A stretch of 64,000 bases of DNA from Lewinella sp. IMCC34191 (GCF_003390935.1 NZ_QNQZ01000007.1:1-64000); one strand, 5' to 3'. Positions 8,644 through 18,086 are shown, counted from the first letter of the stretch. Notes: generated by a model not told the origin, from the letters alone. A program made the numbers and translations.

Positions 8644-11600
8644 TCAACCCTTTCCGAAGGTGGCGCTGCCCCGCGCTTCGAAGGGCGGCTGCTCGGGCCG
8701 CTTCGAGGGATTTTCCTCCAGCATGCGTAGCACCTCGTCGATGGCGCGCTGTAGTTGTGGATCTTCCCCTTCAATCACGGCCTCGGGTAGTTGCTCGACC
8801 TCGATGTCGGGGGCCACCCCTTCGTTTTCCACACGGTAGCCATCCTCGTCCCAGAAGGCCACGTTCGGGGCCGTGACCGATCCGCCGTCGATAAATTCCG
8901 GGTAGCCGAGTACGCCCACTAGGCCGCCCCAGGTCCGCTTACCGATGATCGGGCCGAGTTCGTTCTGCCGCCAGAGGTAGGGGAAGAGGTCCCCCCCCGA
9001 GCCGGCCGTCTCGTCGATCAGCAGCACCTTCGGACCCTGGATGGACGCAATCGGGGCGTGCTGGATCTCGCCGTAGCGGTAGGTCCAGCTGTTCTGGTAG
9101 GGGCGCATCAGCAGCTCGATGTAGTAGTCGGCAATCTGGCCGCCGCCATTGAAGCGCTCGTCCACGATCACCGCCTGCTTATTCACCTGGGGGAAGAAGT
9201 AGCGCTTAAAGTAGGCGAAGCCGCCGTAGCCGGTGTTGGGCACGTACACGTAGGCAACCCGCCCGTCCGTGGCTTCATTCACCATTTGCAGGTTGCCTTC
9301 CACCCAGTCACGGTTGCGCAGGCTGAATTCCTGTTCGACCGGAGTAACCGTGATCGTACGGGCATCGGAGCCATCGGCGTTCGGGCCGACGCGCAGGTCG
9401 ACGTTACGACCGGCGGTACGCTCGAAGAAGCGGTACAGGTTGTCATCGGCGGTGACTTCCTGCCCATCAACGGCCAGCAAATAATCGCCCTCTTCCACGT
9501 TGACGCCGGGGGCCATCAGGGGTGCCTCCAGGTCCTGGTTCCAGTTGAGGCCGCCGTAGATCTTGGCGAAGCGGTAGCGTCCGTTGGCTACCTCGTAATC
9601 GGCACCGAGTAAGCCGCCGCCCACGCTTTCCCGGTCATCCAGTGGGGTACCGGTGCTGCCGAAGCGGTGGTGGCCGACGCCAAGTTCGCTACCCATCATG
9701 CGCATGACACGGTACAGCTGGTCGCTGGTCTTGACGTCCGCCAGGAAGGGCTCGTATTTCTCCTTCATCGCGTCCCAGTCCACGCCGTGCATATTCGGGT
9801 CGTAGAAGTAGTCGCGGTTCACCCGCCACATCTCTTCAAAGATGTTGTGCCATTCCGCCTGGGGGTCGATCCGGACGCTTAGGTTATAGCTATCCGCCGG
9901 CTTGAGGTCTTCCGCCTTGGGATCGGCGAGGGCGGTGATGCCGTACTTATCCCCTTGGTAAACCAGCAATTTCTCTCCGTTGCCGGTCACCCCGAAGCCA
10001 CTGGCATCGATCAGGTCTTTCACCTCCCGGTCCTCCAGGCTGAAGCGGTGCATTTTACTGCCTTGGTCGTTGGAGCCAATAAAGAGCAGTTCCCCCTCCT
10101 TCGCGCTGGCCAGGTTTCGGTAATTGCCATTTGGGACGGGCAGGTGGACCACCCGGTTAGAAAGCCCCTCGAAGTCGATGGTGAAGTCGACGGGTTCTTC
10201 TTCCGTGTCGTCTTCCTCCTCATCCTCGTCCGCTTTATCCTCCTCACTCATAATCGCTTCGGTATCGTTGCGGCGCATGAGGGGGTTGGTGGTTTCCTTC
10301 TGGAGCGTCATCAGGTAGAGGTCATTGGTCGACCGCATATCGTTGCTCGATTGCTGGAACCAGTTGACGACCGGTCCGGCGTCGGTGGAAACCGCCAGGT
10401 AGAGGTACTTGCCGCTGGGGTCGAAGGTGGGCTCGGTGGCGTTCGCTAAGCCGTCGGTCACCGCCGTTGAGGTTCCGCTTTCGGTGTCGTAGACGTAAGC
10501 CTGCTCGAAGTTGGTACGCGTATTTTTGGTATAGGCGAGGTAGCGGCCGTTCGGTCCCCACGAACCGAACAGGTCGCGGTAGGCACCGGGGGAGTAGTTT
10601 TCATCCTGGTCGACCTTGCTGATCTTACCGGAGCTGACATCCAGGACGTACAGGTTGCGGCCATTATCAACAAAGGCTAGTCGCTTGCTGTCGGGCGACC
10701 AGTGCGGATAGGCATAGAAGCCCGTGCCGTCCAGTGCGATCTCCCGCACCTCGTTTTGGGCGGCGGAGCGCAGGTGTAAAGCATGTTCCCCGGAGGCATC
10801 GCTGAAGTACGCGATCGTTCTTCCGTCAGGTGACCAGGCCGGGTAGCTTTCGTGGACACCCGGCGTGTGCGTCAGGTTATCCACGTCGCCATTCTCGTAG
10901 GGGGCGGTCACGATCTCGCCGCGGTAGTCGAATACTAGTCGGGTACCCGAGGGCGAGGCACCCACCGACCGTACGTGCTCCGCGCCGGAGACATAGCGGG
11001 GCCGCACGTCCAGGATGTCGGCATTGACCGTTACGTCCAGTTGCCGGCTTTCCCCGGTGGCGTAGTCCAGCTCGTGCAGGTACCCGGCCTGCTCGAAGAC
11101 GATCCCCTCCGGACCGGCCTGCGGACCGAATACGGGAAAGTCGTCGTAGGTGGTCAACGCCTCTACGTTCTCCGTAGCGGGATCATAGACGTACAGATTG
11201 TACTCCCCATCGCGGTCGCTGCGGAAGTAGACCTGGCCGTCGTGCCACTGGGGGTGCATGTCGTTGCTGCCACTTTCCGGCTTGGGAATCTCGGTGACGG
11301 AGTTGTCCGTCGTGTCGAAGATCCAGATACGGGAAACCGTACCGCCGCGGTATCCCTTCCACATCCCGGAGGCGTCGTAGTTCGGACTGTAGGCTACGTA
11401 CCGTCCGTCGCCGGAATACGCTCCGGAAAAGGCGGTCGGGATGGGGAGTTGCTCGACCTGTCCGCCGTCCAAACCGATGGTGAATAGCCGATTGAAGCGA
11501 TTGGTGAAGACGTTCCGCTGGGAAGTGAAAAGCACGCGATCTCCTTCCGGTGTGAATCCCTGGACCTCGTCGTCGTAGGGGTGCCAGGTCAGTCGTTCAG

Positions 11601-11892
11601 GAATGCCCCCTTCCACGGGGACCGTATACACATCCACGTTGCCGTCGTAGGCTCCGGTGAAGGCGACGGTTTGTCCGTCGGGGCTGAATACCGGTCCGTA
11701 CTCATCTCCTTCCCCGATGGTGAGGCGGCGGACGTTACCGCCGTCGCGATCGGCTACCCATAGGTCGCCGGCATAGGCGAAGGCTAGGTGGGTCTCGCTC
11801 ATAGCCGGGTCGCTTAGCAGACGCGTTTGGCCAGGAAGGATGCTGCAGGTTAAGAGGAGAAGGAGAGCGGCAAGGCTTCTAATCAAGGGCAT
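8644..11892 (-). CDS. Tricorn-type S41 peptidase with beta-propeller and PDZ domain
   Basis: A 1082-aa secreted or periplasmic peptidase. The ATG at 11892 gives a clean signal peptide (MPLIRSLAALLLLLTCSILPGQ); the longer frame adds 34 non-signal residues. N-terminal WD40-like propeller repeats (FSPDG, WSPDG, YSPNYD) occupy about 30-640, followed by an acidic linker, then a PDZ region and the S41 catalytic domain. ETAGSGGD carries the likely nucleophile Ser (about 963), VGHHR the His (about 739), and ENEGVAPD the Glu (about 1022). These positions run parallel to archaeal tricorn S965, H746 and E1023. LHLRSAAQ in the propeller is encoded by a dispersed repeat copy. Peptide degradation in the envelope is the expected role. 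Confidence 0.9.
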   Translation of the reverse strand: MPLIRSLAALLLLLTCSILPGQTRLLSDPAMSETHLAFAYAGDLWVADRDGGNVRRLTIGEGDEYGPVFSPDGQTVAFTGAYDGNVDVYTVPVEGGIPERLTWHPYDDEVQGFTPEGDRVLFTSQRNVFTNRFNRLFTIGLDGGQVEQLPIPTAFSGAYSGDGRYVAYSPNYDASGMWKGYRGGTVSRIWIFDTTDNSVTEIPKPESGSNDMHPQWHDGQVYFRSDRDGEYNLYVYDPATENVEALTTYDDFPVFGPQAGPEGIVFEQAGYLHELDYATGESRQLDVTVNADILDVRPRYVSGAEHVRSVGASPSGTRLVFDYRGEIVTAPYENGDVDNLTHTPGVHESYPAWSPDGRTIAYFSDASGEHALHLRSAAQNEVREIALDGTGFYAYPHWSPDSKRLAFVDNGRNLYVLDVSSGKISKVDQDENYSPGAYRDLFGSWGPNGRYLAYTKNTRTNFEQAYVYDTESGTSTAVTDGLANATEPTFDPSGKYLYLAVSTDAGPVVNWFQQSSNDMRSTNDLYLMTLQKETTNPLMRRNDTEAIMSEEDKADEDEEEDDTEEEPVDFTIDFEGLSNRVVHLPVPNGNYRNLASAKEGELLFIGSNDQGSKMHRFSLEDREVKDLIDASGFGVTGNGEKLLVYQGDKYGITALADPKAEDLKPADSYNLSVRIDPQAEWHNIFEEMWRVNRDYFYDPNMHGVDWDAMKEKYEPFLADVKTSDQLYRVMRMMGSELGVGHHRFGSTGTPLDDRESVGGGLLGADYEVANGRYRFAKIYGGLNWNQDLEAPLMAPGVNVEEGDYLLAVDGQEVTADDNLYRFFERTAGRNVDLRVGPNADGSDARTITVTPVEQEFSLRNRDWVEGNLQMVNEATDGRVAYVYVPNTGYGGFAYFKRYFFPQVNKQAVIVDERFNGGGQIADYYIELLMRPYQNSWTYRYGEIQHAPIASIQGPKVLLIDETAGSGGDLFPYLWRQNELGPIIGKRTWGGLVGVLGYPEFIDGGSVTAPNVAFWDEDGYRVENEGVAPDIEVEQLPEAVIEGEDPQLQRAIDEVLRMLEENPSKRPEQPPFEARGSATFGKG
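10760..10775 (-). repeat. Dispersed 16-bp repeat, copy 2, inside the tricorn-like gene
   Basis: Exact core match on the minus strand with matching flank (CTTTAC before, CCAAAA after). Read in the gene it gives LRSAAQ. Confidence 0.85.
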
Positions 11893-12051
11893 GTAAATAA
11901 TATTTGCTGGGACAACCAATGTACGATGGGTATTGAAAAGGGTTGCATGTAGGGGGGAGGTTTCTGCCTGCGCTGCGCCGCAATGCGAACCCAAATGGCC
12001 CGCTAACTGTCCCTACCTACACGCCTAACTACTAACCGACAACCCCTTCCC

Positions 12052-12561
12052 ATGACCATAGACGATCACGCCATAGTCACCCTGACCTACGAGGTACGCG
12101 ACGGCGGCCCGGGCGGCGCCCTTCTCGAACGGATGGACGTCAATTACCCCTTCAAATTCATGTTCGGTACCGGACGGATGCTCCCGGCCTGGGAACGGCG
12201 GTTATTCGGCCTGAAAAGCGGTATGGGATTTAGTTTTCTACTCAGCCCGGACGACGCTTACGGGCAACCTAACGATTCGCACATCCTGAAGGCTCCCATC
12301 GGCATCTTCAAAAACGAGCGGGAGCAGATCGAGCCCGGTCTGCTGGAGAAGGGGCAGTACATCACGCTCACCGACTCCGCCGGTAAGGACGTCAACGCCA
12401 AGATCCTCGACTGGGACGACGAGGTGGTGACGCTGGACGCTAATCATGCTTTGGCGGGGAAGACGCTGTTTTTCTCCGGTGCCGTGCTGGACGTGCGGGA
12501 GCCTACGGTGGATGAGTTGGTGCGGAAGCAGTTTATTGGGGAGGATGGGGTGCGGAAGTAG
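12052..12561 (+). CDS. SlyD-like FKBP-type peptidyl-prolyl isomerase
   Basis: The 169-aa protein begins with the short FKBP strand pattern DDHAIVTLTYEVRD and has GTGRMLPAWERRLFGLKSGM and SPDDAYGQ, typical of SlyD-type isomerases with an insert-in-flap chaperone domain. No signal peptide is present, so it should act in the cytoplasm on proline bonds and folding. It has no His-rich metal-binding tail like that of E. coli SlyD. Confidence 0.88.
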   Translation: MTIDDHAIVTLTYEVRDGGPGGALLERMDVNYPFKFMFGTGRMLPAWERRLFGLKSGMGFSFLLSPDDAYGQPNDSHILKAPIGIFKNEREQIEPGLLEKGQYITLTDSAGKDVNAKILDWDDEVVTLDANHALAGKTLFFSGAVLDVREPTVDELVRKQFIGEDGVRK

Positions 12562-12590
12562 GTGGTGCTGCGCACTCGCTGCTCACGCCG

Positions 12591-12813
12591 CTTGTGGGGT
12601 AGGTATAAACACGGATGGCCACAGATTAGGGCACCGATTGATCACAGATTTTTTGGACGGTGTATGCTGCTACCGCAGCTGGTAGGCTGCGTTTGTATTG
12701 GTGACCTACTCGCTGCTTCGCAGCTTGTGGGGTAGGTTTAAACACGGATGGCCACAGATTAGGGCACCGATTGATCACAGATTTTTTGGACGGTGTATGC
12801 TGCTGCCGCAGCT
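12591..12813. repeat. Duplicated 90-bp repeat left of the GxxExxR gene
   Basis: Two 90-bp copies (12591-12680 and 12724-12813) differ at only two positions. Each contains CACGGATGGCCACAG and GATCACAGATTTT words. The reverse complement of this block resembles the repeats right of the GxxExxR gene. It fills most of the 387-bp gap 12562-12948; I see no gene there. Confidence 0.85.
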
Positions 12814-12948
12814 TTGCGAGCATTTTAATACTGCGTTCACGGGTTGACTCGCCTTTTGTGAAAGGGCAATTTGTAAGCGTCGGCTAATTCTTGATAAGAT
12901 TTAACACCACTCGCATTATAGTAGAGTGGGGCCGCGCAGTTTTACGGG

Positions 12949-13320
12949 ATGGAATTAAATGACATCACCTACATTATTAGGGGGGCTGCATTTCGCGTAC
13001 ATGGGGAACTCGGACCGGGGCTGTTGGAATCCGCGTACGAAAACTGCCTCTGCTATGAGCTGCGGCGGCAAGGACTTCAGGTACGGCAACAGCCCGCGCT
13101 GCAGCTACGCTACCAGGAGATCAGCCTGGAAGTAGGCTACCGGATCGACCTGCTGGTCCAGGATCAAGTGATTGTGGAACTAAAGGCTGTAGAACGATTG
13201 GAACCCGTTCACACCGCCCAGCTGCTCACCTACCTGCGCCTGTCCGGCAAGAAGCTCGGATTATTGATCAATTTCAACGTCCAAAACTTGCAGAAGGGAA
13301 TCAAGCGGTACGTTATGTAA
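12949..13320 (+). CDS. GxxExxR-type protein, PD-(D/E)XK nuclease fold
   Basis: A 123-aa protein of the small GxxExxR family. GPGLLESAYENCLCYEL supplies the family motif region, and YRIDLLVQDQVIVELKAV contains the Asp and ExK residues of a PD-(D/E)XK nuclease-like core. The family often occurs as dispersed paralogues; its function is not established. Here it is flanked on both sides by paired repeats in opposite orientation, suggesting a transposable or horizontally moved cassette (inference). Confidence 0.85.
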   Translation: MELNDITYIIRGAAFRVHGELGPGLLESAYENCLCYELRRQGLQVRQQPALQLRYQEISLEVGYRIDLLVQDQVIVELKAVERLEPVHTAQLLTYLRLSGKKLGLLINFNVQNLQKGIKRYVM

Positions 13321-13454
13321 AGTAAACTTGCATTCGCGTTTCACACAAAGCAAAGCGAACGCGTAGCAATAGGAAAGTTCTCCTGCTTTCTTACCTACCA
13401 CAACTCGGATGAAACCCTCATTCAGCCTTTACTATCCCGCCAGAGTGTGTACGG

Positions 13455-13698
13455 GAAATCCGTGTTAAATCGGTGCCATTAATCCGCGAAATCTGTGTTG
13501 AAGACACCTCCCCAAGCTGCGCCAGCAGCGAAGGCGTCTCAAAAGAGGACAATGCTGCTCAATAACGAAGCTGCGGCAGCAGCGAGCATATTATACCGCG
13601 AACGAATAGCGGCAGCTACAAAAATCCGTGTTGAATCCGTGCCATTAATCCGCGAAATCTGTGTTGAAGTAACCTCCCAAGCTGCGCAGCAGCGAGGC
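13455..13698. repeat. Paired repeat right of the GxxExxR gene
   Basis: Two similar blocks begin at 13455 and 13621. Both contain GCCATTAATCCGCGAAATCT and end in an AAGCTGCG(C)CAGCAGCGA-type word. They are inverted relative to the left repeats (AAATC-GTG-TCGGTGCC-TAATC in common). The 438-bp gap 13321-13758 holds these repeats; the frame open across them looks spurious. Confidence 0.75.
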
Positions 13699-13758
13699 TA
13701 TCAAACGAGCTTTAAGTTGCGAAGCAGCGAGAAGGAAATAAACCCATAACACACGCAT

Positions 13759-15141
13759 CTATTTCCGAGCCGCGTAAGCGGAGAAGAAGGCCGGCACCAC
13801 TTCAATCCCCTTATAAAAATTCCATAACCCGAAGTGCTCATTAGGCGAGTGCAAACCATCCGTATCGAAGCCGAAGCCCATCAAAATAGTCTCGATACCC
13901 AGCACCTCCTTAAACTTCGAAACGATGGGAATGGACCCGCCTTCATACATCGGCACGGGCTCCTTGCCGAAAGCCTCCTTCACCGCTTCCGCCGCGGCGC
14001 GGTACTCTTCGGTATCGGTGGGGGTAACGTAGGGCTGGCCGCCGTGGTGGGGGTATACCTCTACCTTGACGGAGTCCGGGGCAATGGCCTTGAAGTGGTT
14101 GGTGAAGAGCTCGGTGATCTTGTGGTAGTCCTGGTTGGAGACGAGGCGCATGCTGATCTTGGCGTTGGCGACGGCCGGGATGACGGTCTTGGAACCTTCA
14201 CCGGTGAAGCCACCCCAGATCCCGTTCACGTCGAGCGTAGGGAGGATGCCGGTGCGCTCGTAGGTGGTGTAGCCGGTTTCGCCCTCCAGGCCGAATACGC
14301 CGGGACTGTCCATATACTCCTGCTCGTCGAAGGGGGCATCCCGCATGAGCTGGCGGTCGCGGTCACTGGGGAACTCGACGTCGTCGTAAAAGCCGGGAAT
14401 GGTGATGTGCTTGTTCTCATCCTTCAGGCTGGCGATCATCTCACACAGCACGTTGATTGGGTTGGCTACGGCACCTCCGAACAGGCCGGAGTGCATGTCG
14501 GCACGGGCGCTGCGCACCTTCACGTCGAGGTAGGTCAGTCCACGCAAACCGACCGTGATGCTGGGGGAATCCTTGCTCAACATGCTGGTGTCGGAGACCA
14601 GGATGACGTCGGCGGCCAGCATGTCTTTATGCTTACTGATGAAGGGTACCAGGTTGGGACTGCCGATCTCCTCTTCCCCCTCGATCATGAACTTGACGTT
14701 GCAGGGGAGGCTATCCGTCTGGATCATGGCTTCCACCGCCTTGACGTGGATAAACATCTGGCCTTTGTCGTCGGTGGCGCCGCGGGCGAAGAGGGCACCG
14801 TCGGGGTGGTGCTCCGTTTTCTTGACCGTCGGTTCGAAGGGGGGCGTATCCCACTCGTCGAGGGGGTCGGCGGGCTGCACGTCATAGTGGCCGTAGATCA
14901 GGACCGTAGGAAGGGACGCATCGATAATCTTCTCGCCGTACACGATCGGGTGGCCGTCGGTGGGGTAGAGTTCGGCTTTGTCCAGGCCCGCCCGCACTAA
15001 GTATTCCTGTACGTTGGCGGCACAACGCCGTGTATCCTCCTTATGCTCGGAGGCCGTACTGATGCTGGGGATGCGAATTAAGGCCTTCAGTTCTTCGAGA
15101 AAGCGGTCGCGGTGCTGGTCGATGTATTCCTGGGTGGTCAT
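13759..15141 (-). CDS. M20 family metallo-dipeptidase
   Basis: This 460-aa zinc peptidase hydrolyses dipeptides or acylated amino acids in the cytoplasm. Metal-site motifs are present in order: GHYDVQP (about 84-90), RGATDDKGQ (about 116-124) and EGEEEIGS (about 153-160), with a dimerisation domain in the middle (MHSGLFGG region). There is no signal peptide. It is divergent from the PLDc_N gene, and the gap contains a dispersed repeat copy. Confidence 0.92.
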   Translation of the reverse strand: MTTQEYIDQHRDRFLEELKALIRIPSISTASEHKEDTRRCAANVQEYLVRAGLDKAELYPTDGHPIVYGEKIIDASLPTVLIYGHYDVQPADPLDEWDTPPFEPTVKKTEHHPDGALFARGATDDKGQMFIHVKAVEAMIQTDSLPCNVKFMIEGEEEIGSPNLVPFISKHKDMLAADVILVSDTSMLSKDSPSITVGLRGLTYLDVKVRSARADMHSGLFGGAVANPINVLCEMIASLKDENKHITIPGFYDDVEFPSDRDRQLMRDAPFDEQEYMDSPGVFGLEGETGYTTYERTGILPTLDVNGIWGGFTGEGSKTVIPAVANAKISMRLVSNQDYHKITELFTNHFKAIAPDSVKVEVYPHHGGQPYVTPTDTEEYRAAAEAVKEAFGKEPVPMYEGGSIPIVSKFKEVLGIETILMGFGFDTDGLHSPNEHFGLWNFYKGIEVVPAFFSAYAARK

Positions 15142-15188
15142 GATCTTTGGTTTTAGTTGGCTAACGCGCAGGTGCCGTCAAGGTTAGG

Positions 15189-15204
15189 GCGGCGGAGCGC
15201 AGGT
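15189..15204 (-). repeat. Dispersed 16-bp repeat, copy 3, divergent intergenic region
   Basis: Exact core match between the M20 peptidase start and the PLDc_N gene. Confidence 0.85.
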
Positions 15205-15271
15205 ACAATGATAAGTCGGAAAGCCGAACATGCCTGCCCGTCCGATGGGTTATACCAACAAAGGAAACACT

Positions 15272-15562
15272 ATGAAAATCCAGCAATACATTCCCATTTC
15301 GGTGACCATCCTGCTAGCCGTTTTACTCACTGCCTGCGGGGAAGACGTGTCCGCGGGCGAGGCCGTAGGGGCCGGCATCGGTATCTGGGCGATCGGCAGC
15401 ATCCTGGCCTTTATCCTGGTCGTTTGGGCCGTCATCGATTTGGTGCAGAAGCCCTATCCGATGGAAAAGAAATTGATCTGGGGGGTAGTCATTCTGGTTA
15501 TTCCCTTCCTTGGTGCGGTGCTTTACTTTATTCTGGGGCGGAATAAGCAGTCGGTGATATAG
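15272..15562 (+). CDS. PLDc_N-type small membrane lipoprotein
   Basis: A 96-aa protein starting at ATG 15272; the upstream in-frame ATG at 15230 precedes the signal. It has a signal helix ending in the lipobox LLTAC, then two membrane helices. The segment WAVIDLVQKPYPMEKKLIWG through FILGR is typical of the PLDc_N domain, a short membrane module without phospholipase residues. Its role is unknown. The 134-bp repeat array lies directly downstream. Confidence 0.8.
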   Translation: MKIQQYIPISVTILLAVLLTACGEDVSAGEAVGAGIGIWAIGSILAFILVVWAVIDLVQKPYPMEKKLIWGVVILVIPFLGAVLYFILGRNKQSVI

Positions 15563-15687
15563 GGTGCGGGGTGCGCGGGTGCGGGGTCACGTAAATCGGG
15601 ACTCGCCGGGTCTCTCGCTTAGTAGCTTACTCACGTTAATGGTTTGGAAGGCTTACCAAGGCCTAGCCTGGATGATGAGAAAAAAAG

Positions 15688-16676
15688 CCTGGAGCTGGAG
15701 TTCCAGGACCCTGTGCGGGGTGGCGGAGCTCCAGCTCTGCCGGATGCTTTATTAGCTGGTTTATGCTTCCGTCTCGGAAAGGGCTTTTATATGCTGCCAA
15801 GCGTTCTAGGTGAGACTTACGCCTGGAGCTGGAGCTCCAGGACCCTGTGCGGGGTGGCGGAGCTCCAGCTCCGCCGGATGCTTTATTAGCTGGTTTATGC
15901 TTCCGTCTCGGAAAGGGCTTTTATATGCTGCCAAGCGTTCGAGGTGAGACTTACGCCTGGAGCTGGAGCTCCAGGACCCTGTGCGGGGTGGCGGAGCTCC
16001 AGCTCCGCCGGATGCTTTATTAGCTGGTCTATGCTTCCGTATCGGAAAGAGCCTTTATATGCTACCAGGCGTTCGAGGTGAGACTGACGCCTGGAGCTGG
16101 AGTTCCAGGACCCTGTTCGGGGTGGCGGAGTTCCAGCTCCGCCGGATGCTTTATTAGCTGGTCTATGCTTCCGTCTCGGATGGAGCTTTTATATGCTGCC
16201 GGGCGTTCGAGGAGAGAATATTGCCTGGAGCTGGAGCTCGAGGACCCTGTTCAGGGTGGCGGAGCTCCAGCTCCGCCGGATGCTTTATTAGCTGGTCTAG
16301 GCTTCCGTCTTGGAAAGGGCTTTTCTATGCTGCCAAGCGTTCTAGGAGAGAATCTTGCCTGGAGCTGGAGCTCCAGGACCCTGTTCGGGGTGGCGGAGCT
16401 CCAGCTCCGCCGGATGCTTTAGTAACTGGTCTATGCTTCCGTATCAGACAGGGCTTTTCTATGCTGCCAGGCGTTCGAGGTGAGAATTACGCCTGGAGCT
16501 GGAGCTCCAGGACCCTGTTCGGGGTGGCGGAGCTCCAGCTCCGCCGTATGTACCGTTAGCTGGTGGATGTTTCCGTACTGGACAGGGCTATGATATTGGG
16601 CGAGGCGTTTGAGCTGGGATTGATACCTGGGGCTGGAGCTCCACGACCCGTACCGTCCCTGAACCTCCGGGACCCT
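15688..16676 (+). repeat. Tandem array of eight 134-bp hairpin units
   Basis: Units begin at 15688, 15822, 15956, 16090, 16224, 16358, 16492 and 16626, exactly 134 bp apart; the last is degenerate. Each carries a 14-bp inverted repeat, GGAGCTGGAGCTCC and its complement, around a 20-base loop that itself holds an ACCC/GGGT stem. The rest of the unit (GATGCTTTATTAGCTGGT and on) is conserved but unstructured by eye. The array fills most of the gap between convergent genes (15563-16678). Frames open across it change with each unit because 134 is not a multiple of three, so they are not treated as genes. Confidence 0.92.
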
Positions 16677-16678
16677 GA

Positions 16679-17476
16679 CTACAAATACATATCCAGCAGC
16701 TCTGTCAGACGCTCTTCGGAGATGCCGCGCTCCAGTACGCCGCCGTGGGCGAAACTGATCTTACCCGTCTCCTCCGATACCACGAAGCAGGCGACATCGA
16801 TCTTTTCCGTTACACCCACCGCGGCACGGTGGCGCAGGCCTACGGCCGCCGGTAATTCGGAGTTTTCGGATACGGGCAAGATGGCGCTGGCTTTAACGAT
16901 GCGCCGATTGGAAATAAGGACCGCGCCATCGTGCAGTGGGCTTTCCTTGTGGAAAATACTCACCAACAGGCCATAACTGATATCGGCGTCGATTTCCGTT
17001 CCGCCGGTGATGACGGTATCCGGATCGGCATCCTGGGTGCAGACGATGAGGGCACCCGTGCGTTGGCGGGCCATACGCAGAAAGGCGCGCCGGACGATGG
17101 CCGTCTGGGGAGCGTGTTCCCGGTCGAATTCCTGACGGCCCAAGAGGCGGTTCCAGAAGCTGTCGCGCTGCCGGATGGTGCCGCTGCCCAATAGGAGGAG
17201 AAACCGTCGTACCTCGGGTTGAAAGATGATGATCAGACTGATGAAGCCTACCTGGATGAATTGATTCAGGATATTGCTCAGCAGATCCATCCCCAACGCG
17301 GTGAACGCCTGGTAGCTGAAGAACAGCGCGACGATCCCAACGAAGATGTTCAGCGCGATGCTTCCCTTCAGGAGGCGGTAAAGCCAGTAGATCAGGTAAC
17401 CGACGACGAGCACGTCGAAGATATCCCAGATATCTACGGGTAGAAAACCGATCTGAAAAAGGAAGGGTAGGAGCAT
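16679..17476 (-). CDS. cdaA: Diadenylate cyclase, membrane-bound CdaA type
   Basis: The enzyme condenses two ATP to c-di-AMP, a second messenger in potassium, osmotic and envelope control. The 265-aa protein has three N-terminal membrane helices, then the DAC domain with LHDGAV (about 182) and GLRHRAA (about 214), the DGA and RHR catalytic motifs. Its start is 10 bases after the stop of an OmpH-like lipoprotein gene, so they are probably an operon. The cdaR partner typical of Firmicutes is absent from the immediate neighbourhood. Confidence 0.93.
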   Translation of the reverse strand: MLLPFLFQIGFLPVDIWDIFDVLVVGYLIYWLYRLLKGSIALNIFVGIVALFFSYQAFTALGMDLLSNILNQFIQVGFISLIIIFQPEVRRFLLLLGSGTIRQRDSFWNRLLGRQEFDREHAPQTAIVRRAFLRMARQRTGALIVCTQDADPDTVITGGTEIDADISYGLLVSIFHKESPLHDGAVLISNRRIVKASAILPVSENSELPAAVGLRHRAAVGVTEKIDVACFVVSEETGKISFAHGGVLERGISEERLTELLDMYL

Positions 17477-17486
17477 GCCGGTAGGA

Positions 17487-18086
17487 CTACTGGATGCTGT
17501 CGGATGTCGCGTTCAGGCGCTGAAGGACCAGGCTGGTGATGTCGTAGTCGTCGTTGGTGATGAGCACGGCGGAATTTTGACCCTGGTTGAGGATGAAATC
17601 GTAGCCGTTTTCCTCCTGGAGATCTTCCAGTACGGCCTTGACGCGCTCGCTGAAGTTCTGCTGGATGCGCATTTGGTCTTCCTGGATGCTGTTCAGGGCC
17701 AGATCGCGCTGCTGCATGATTTCCTGTTCCTTGCGGGCGATGCGCTGCTGTTCGGCCTGGACCTTGTTGGGGGCGAGCAGTCCCTGCTGCATCTGATTCT
17801 GCAAACCCTTTACCTCGTTTTCGAGCGCTTTGACGCGGCCGGCGTGGTTTTCCTGGGCCTTCAGGAAGTTCTCTTCCAATCGTTGTAATTCCGTGGCTAC
17901 CGCGGTGTAGCCGGCCTGCAGGCTATCTACTTTCACGAATACGATATCCAGACCGGAAGTGGCCCGGGCCGGGCTGGCGGCGGGGGCGGCGCTGGCGGGT
18001 GCCGTGCCGGAATTATCGCAACCAAAAAAGGTCAGGCAAAGCAGAACTAATGCGCTAGCGGAAAGTATTCTTGCAATGTCGGTCAT
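17487..18086 (-). CDS. OmpH/Skp-like coiled-coil lipoprotein
   Basis: A 199-aa protein starting at ATG 18086; the codon before it in frame is TTG. A signal peptide ends in the lipobox LTFFGC, followed by an Ala/Pro/Ser-rich spacer and a long Gln/Glu-rich coiled coil (about 60-170) like OmpH/Skp periplasmic chaperones. Skp itself is soluble, so lipidation is a variation. It is upstream of and probably co-transcribed with cdaA. Confidence 0.8.
   Translation of the reverse strand: MTDIARILSASALVLLCLTFFGCDNSGTAPASAAPAASPARATSGLDIVFVKVDSLQAGYTAVATELQRLEENFLKAQENHAGRVKALENEVKGLQNQMQQGLLAPNKVQAEQQRIARKEQEIMQQRDLALNSIQEDQMRIQQNFSERVKAVLEDLQEENGYDFILNQGQNSAVLITNDDYDITSLVLQRLNATSDSIQ

Noticed and set aside
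13241-13270. Further copy of the dispersed repeat
   Set aside because: Only the first nine core bases match; this is within chance for a GC-rich coding region.
13495-13749. 84-codon frame right of the GxxExxR gene
   Set aside because: It lies across the two flanking repeats and has no independent support.
15644-16559. Several open frames of 80-114 codons across the 134-bp array
   Set aside because: They repeat the same peptide pieces in shifting frames because the unit is not a multiple of three; this is repeat sequence, not a gene.
15688-16676. CRISPR array
   Set aside because: Units are 134 bp and similar along their whole length; there are no unique spacers and no cas genes.
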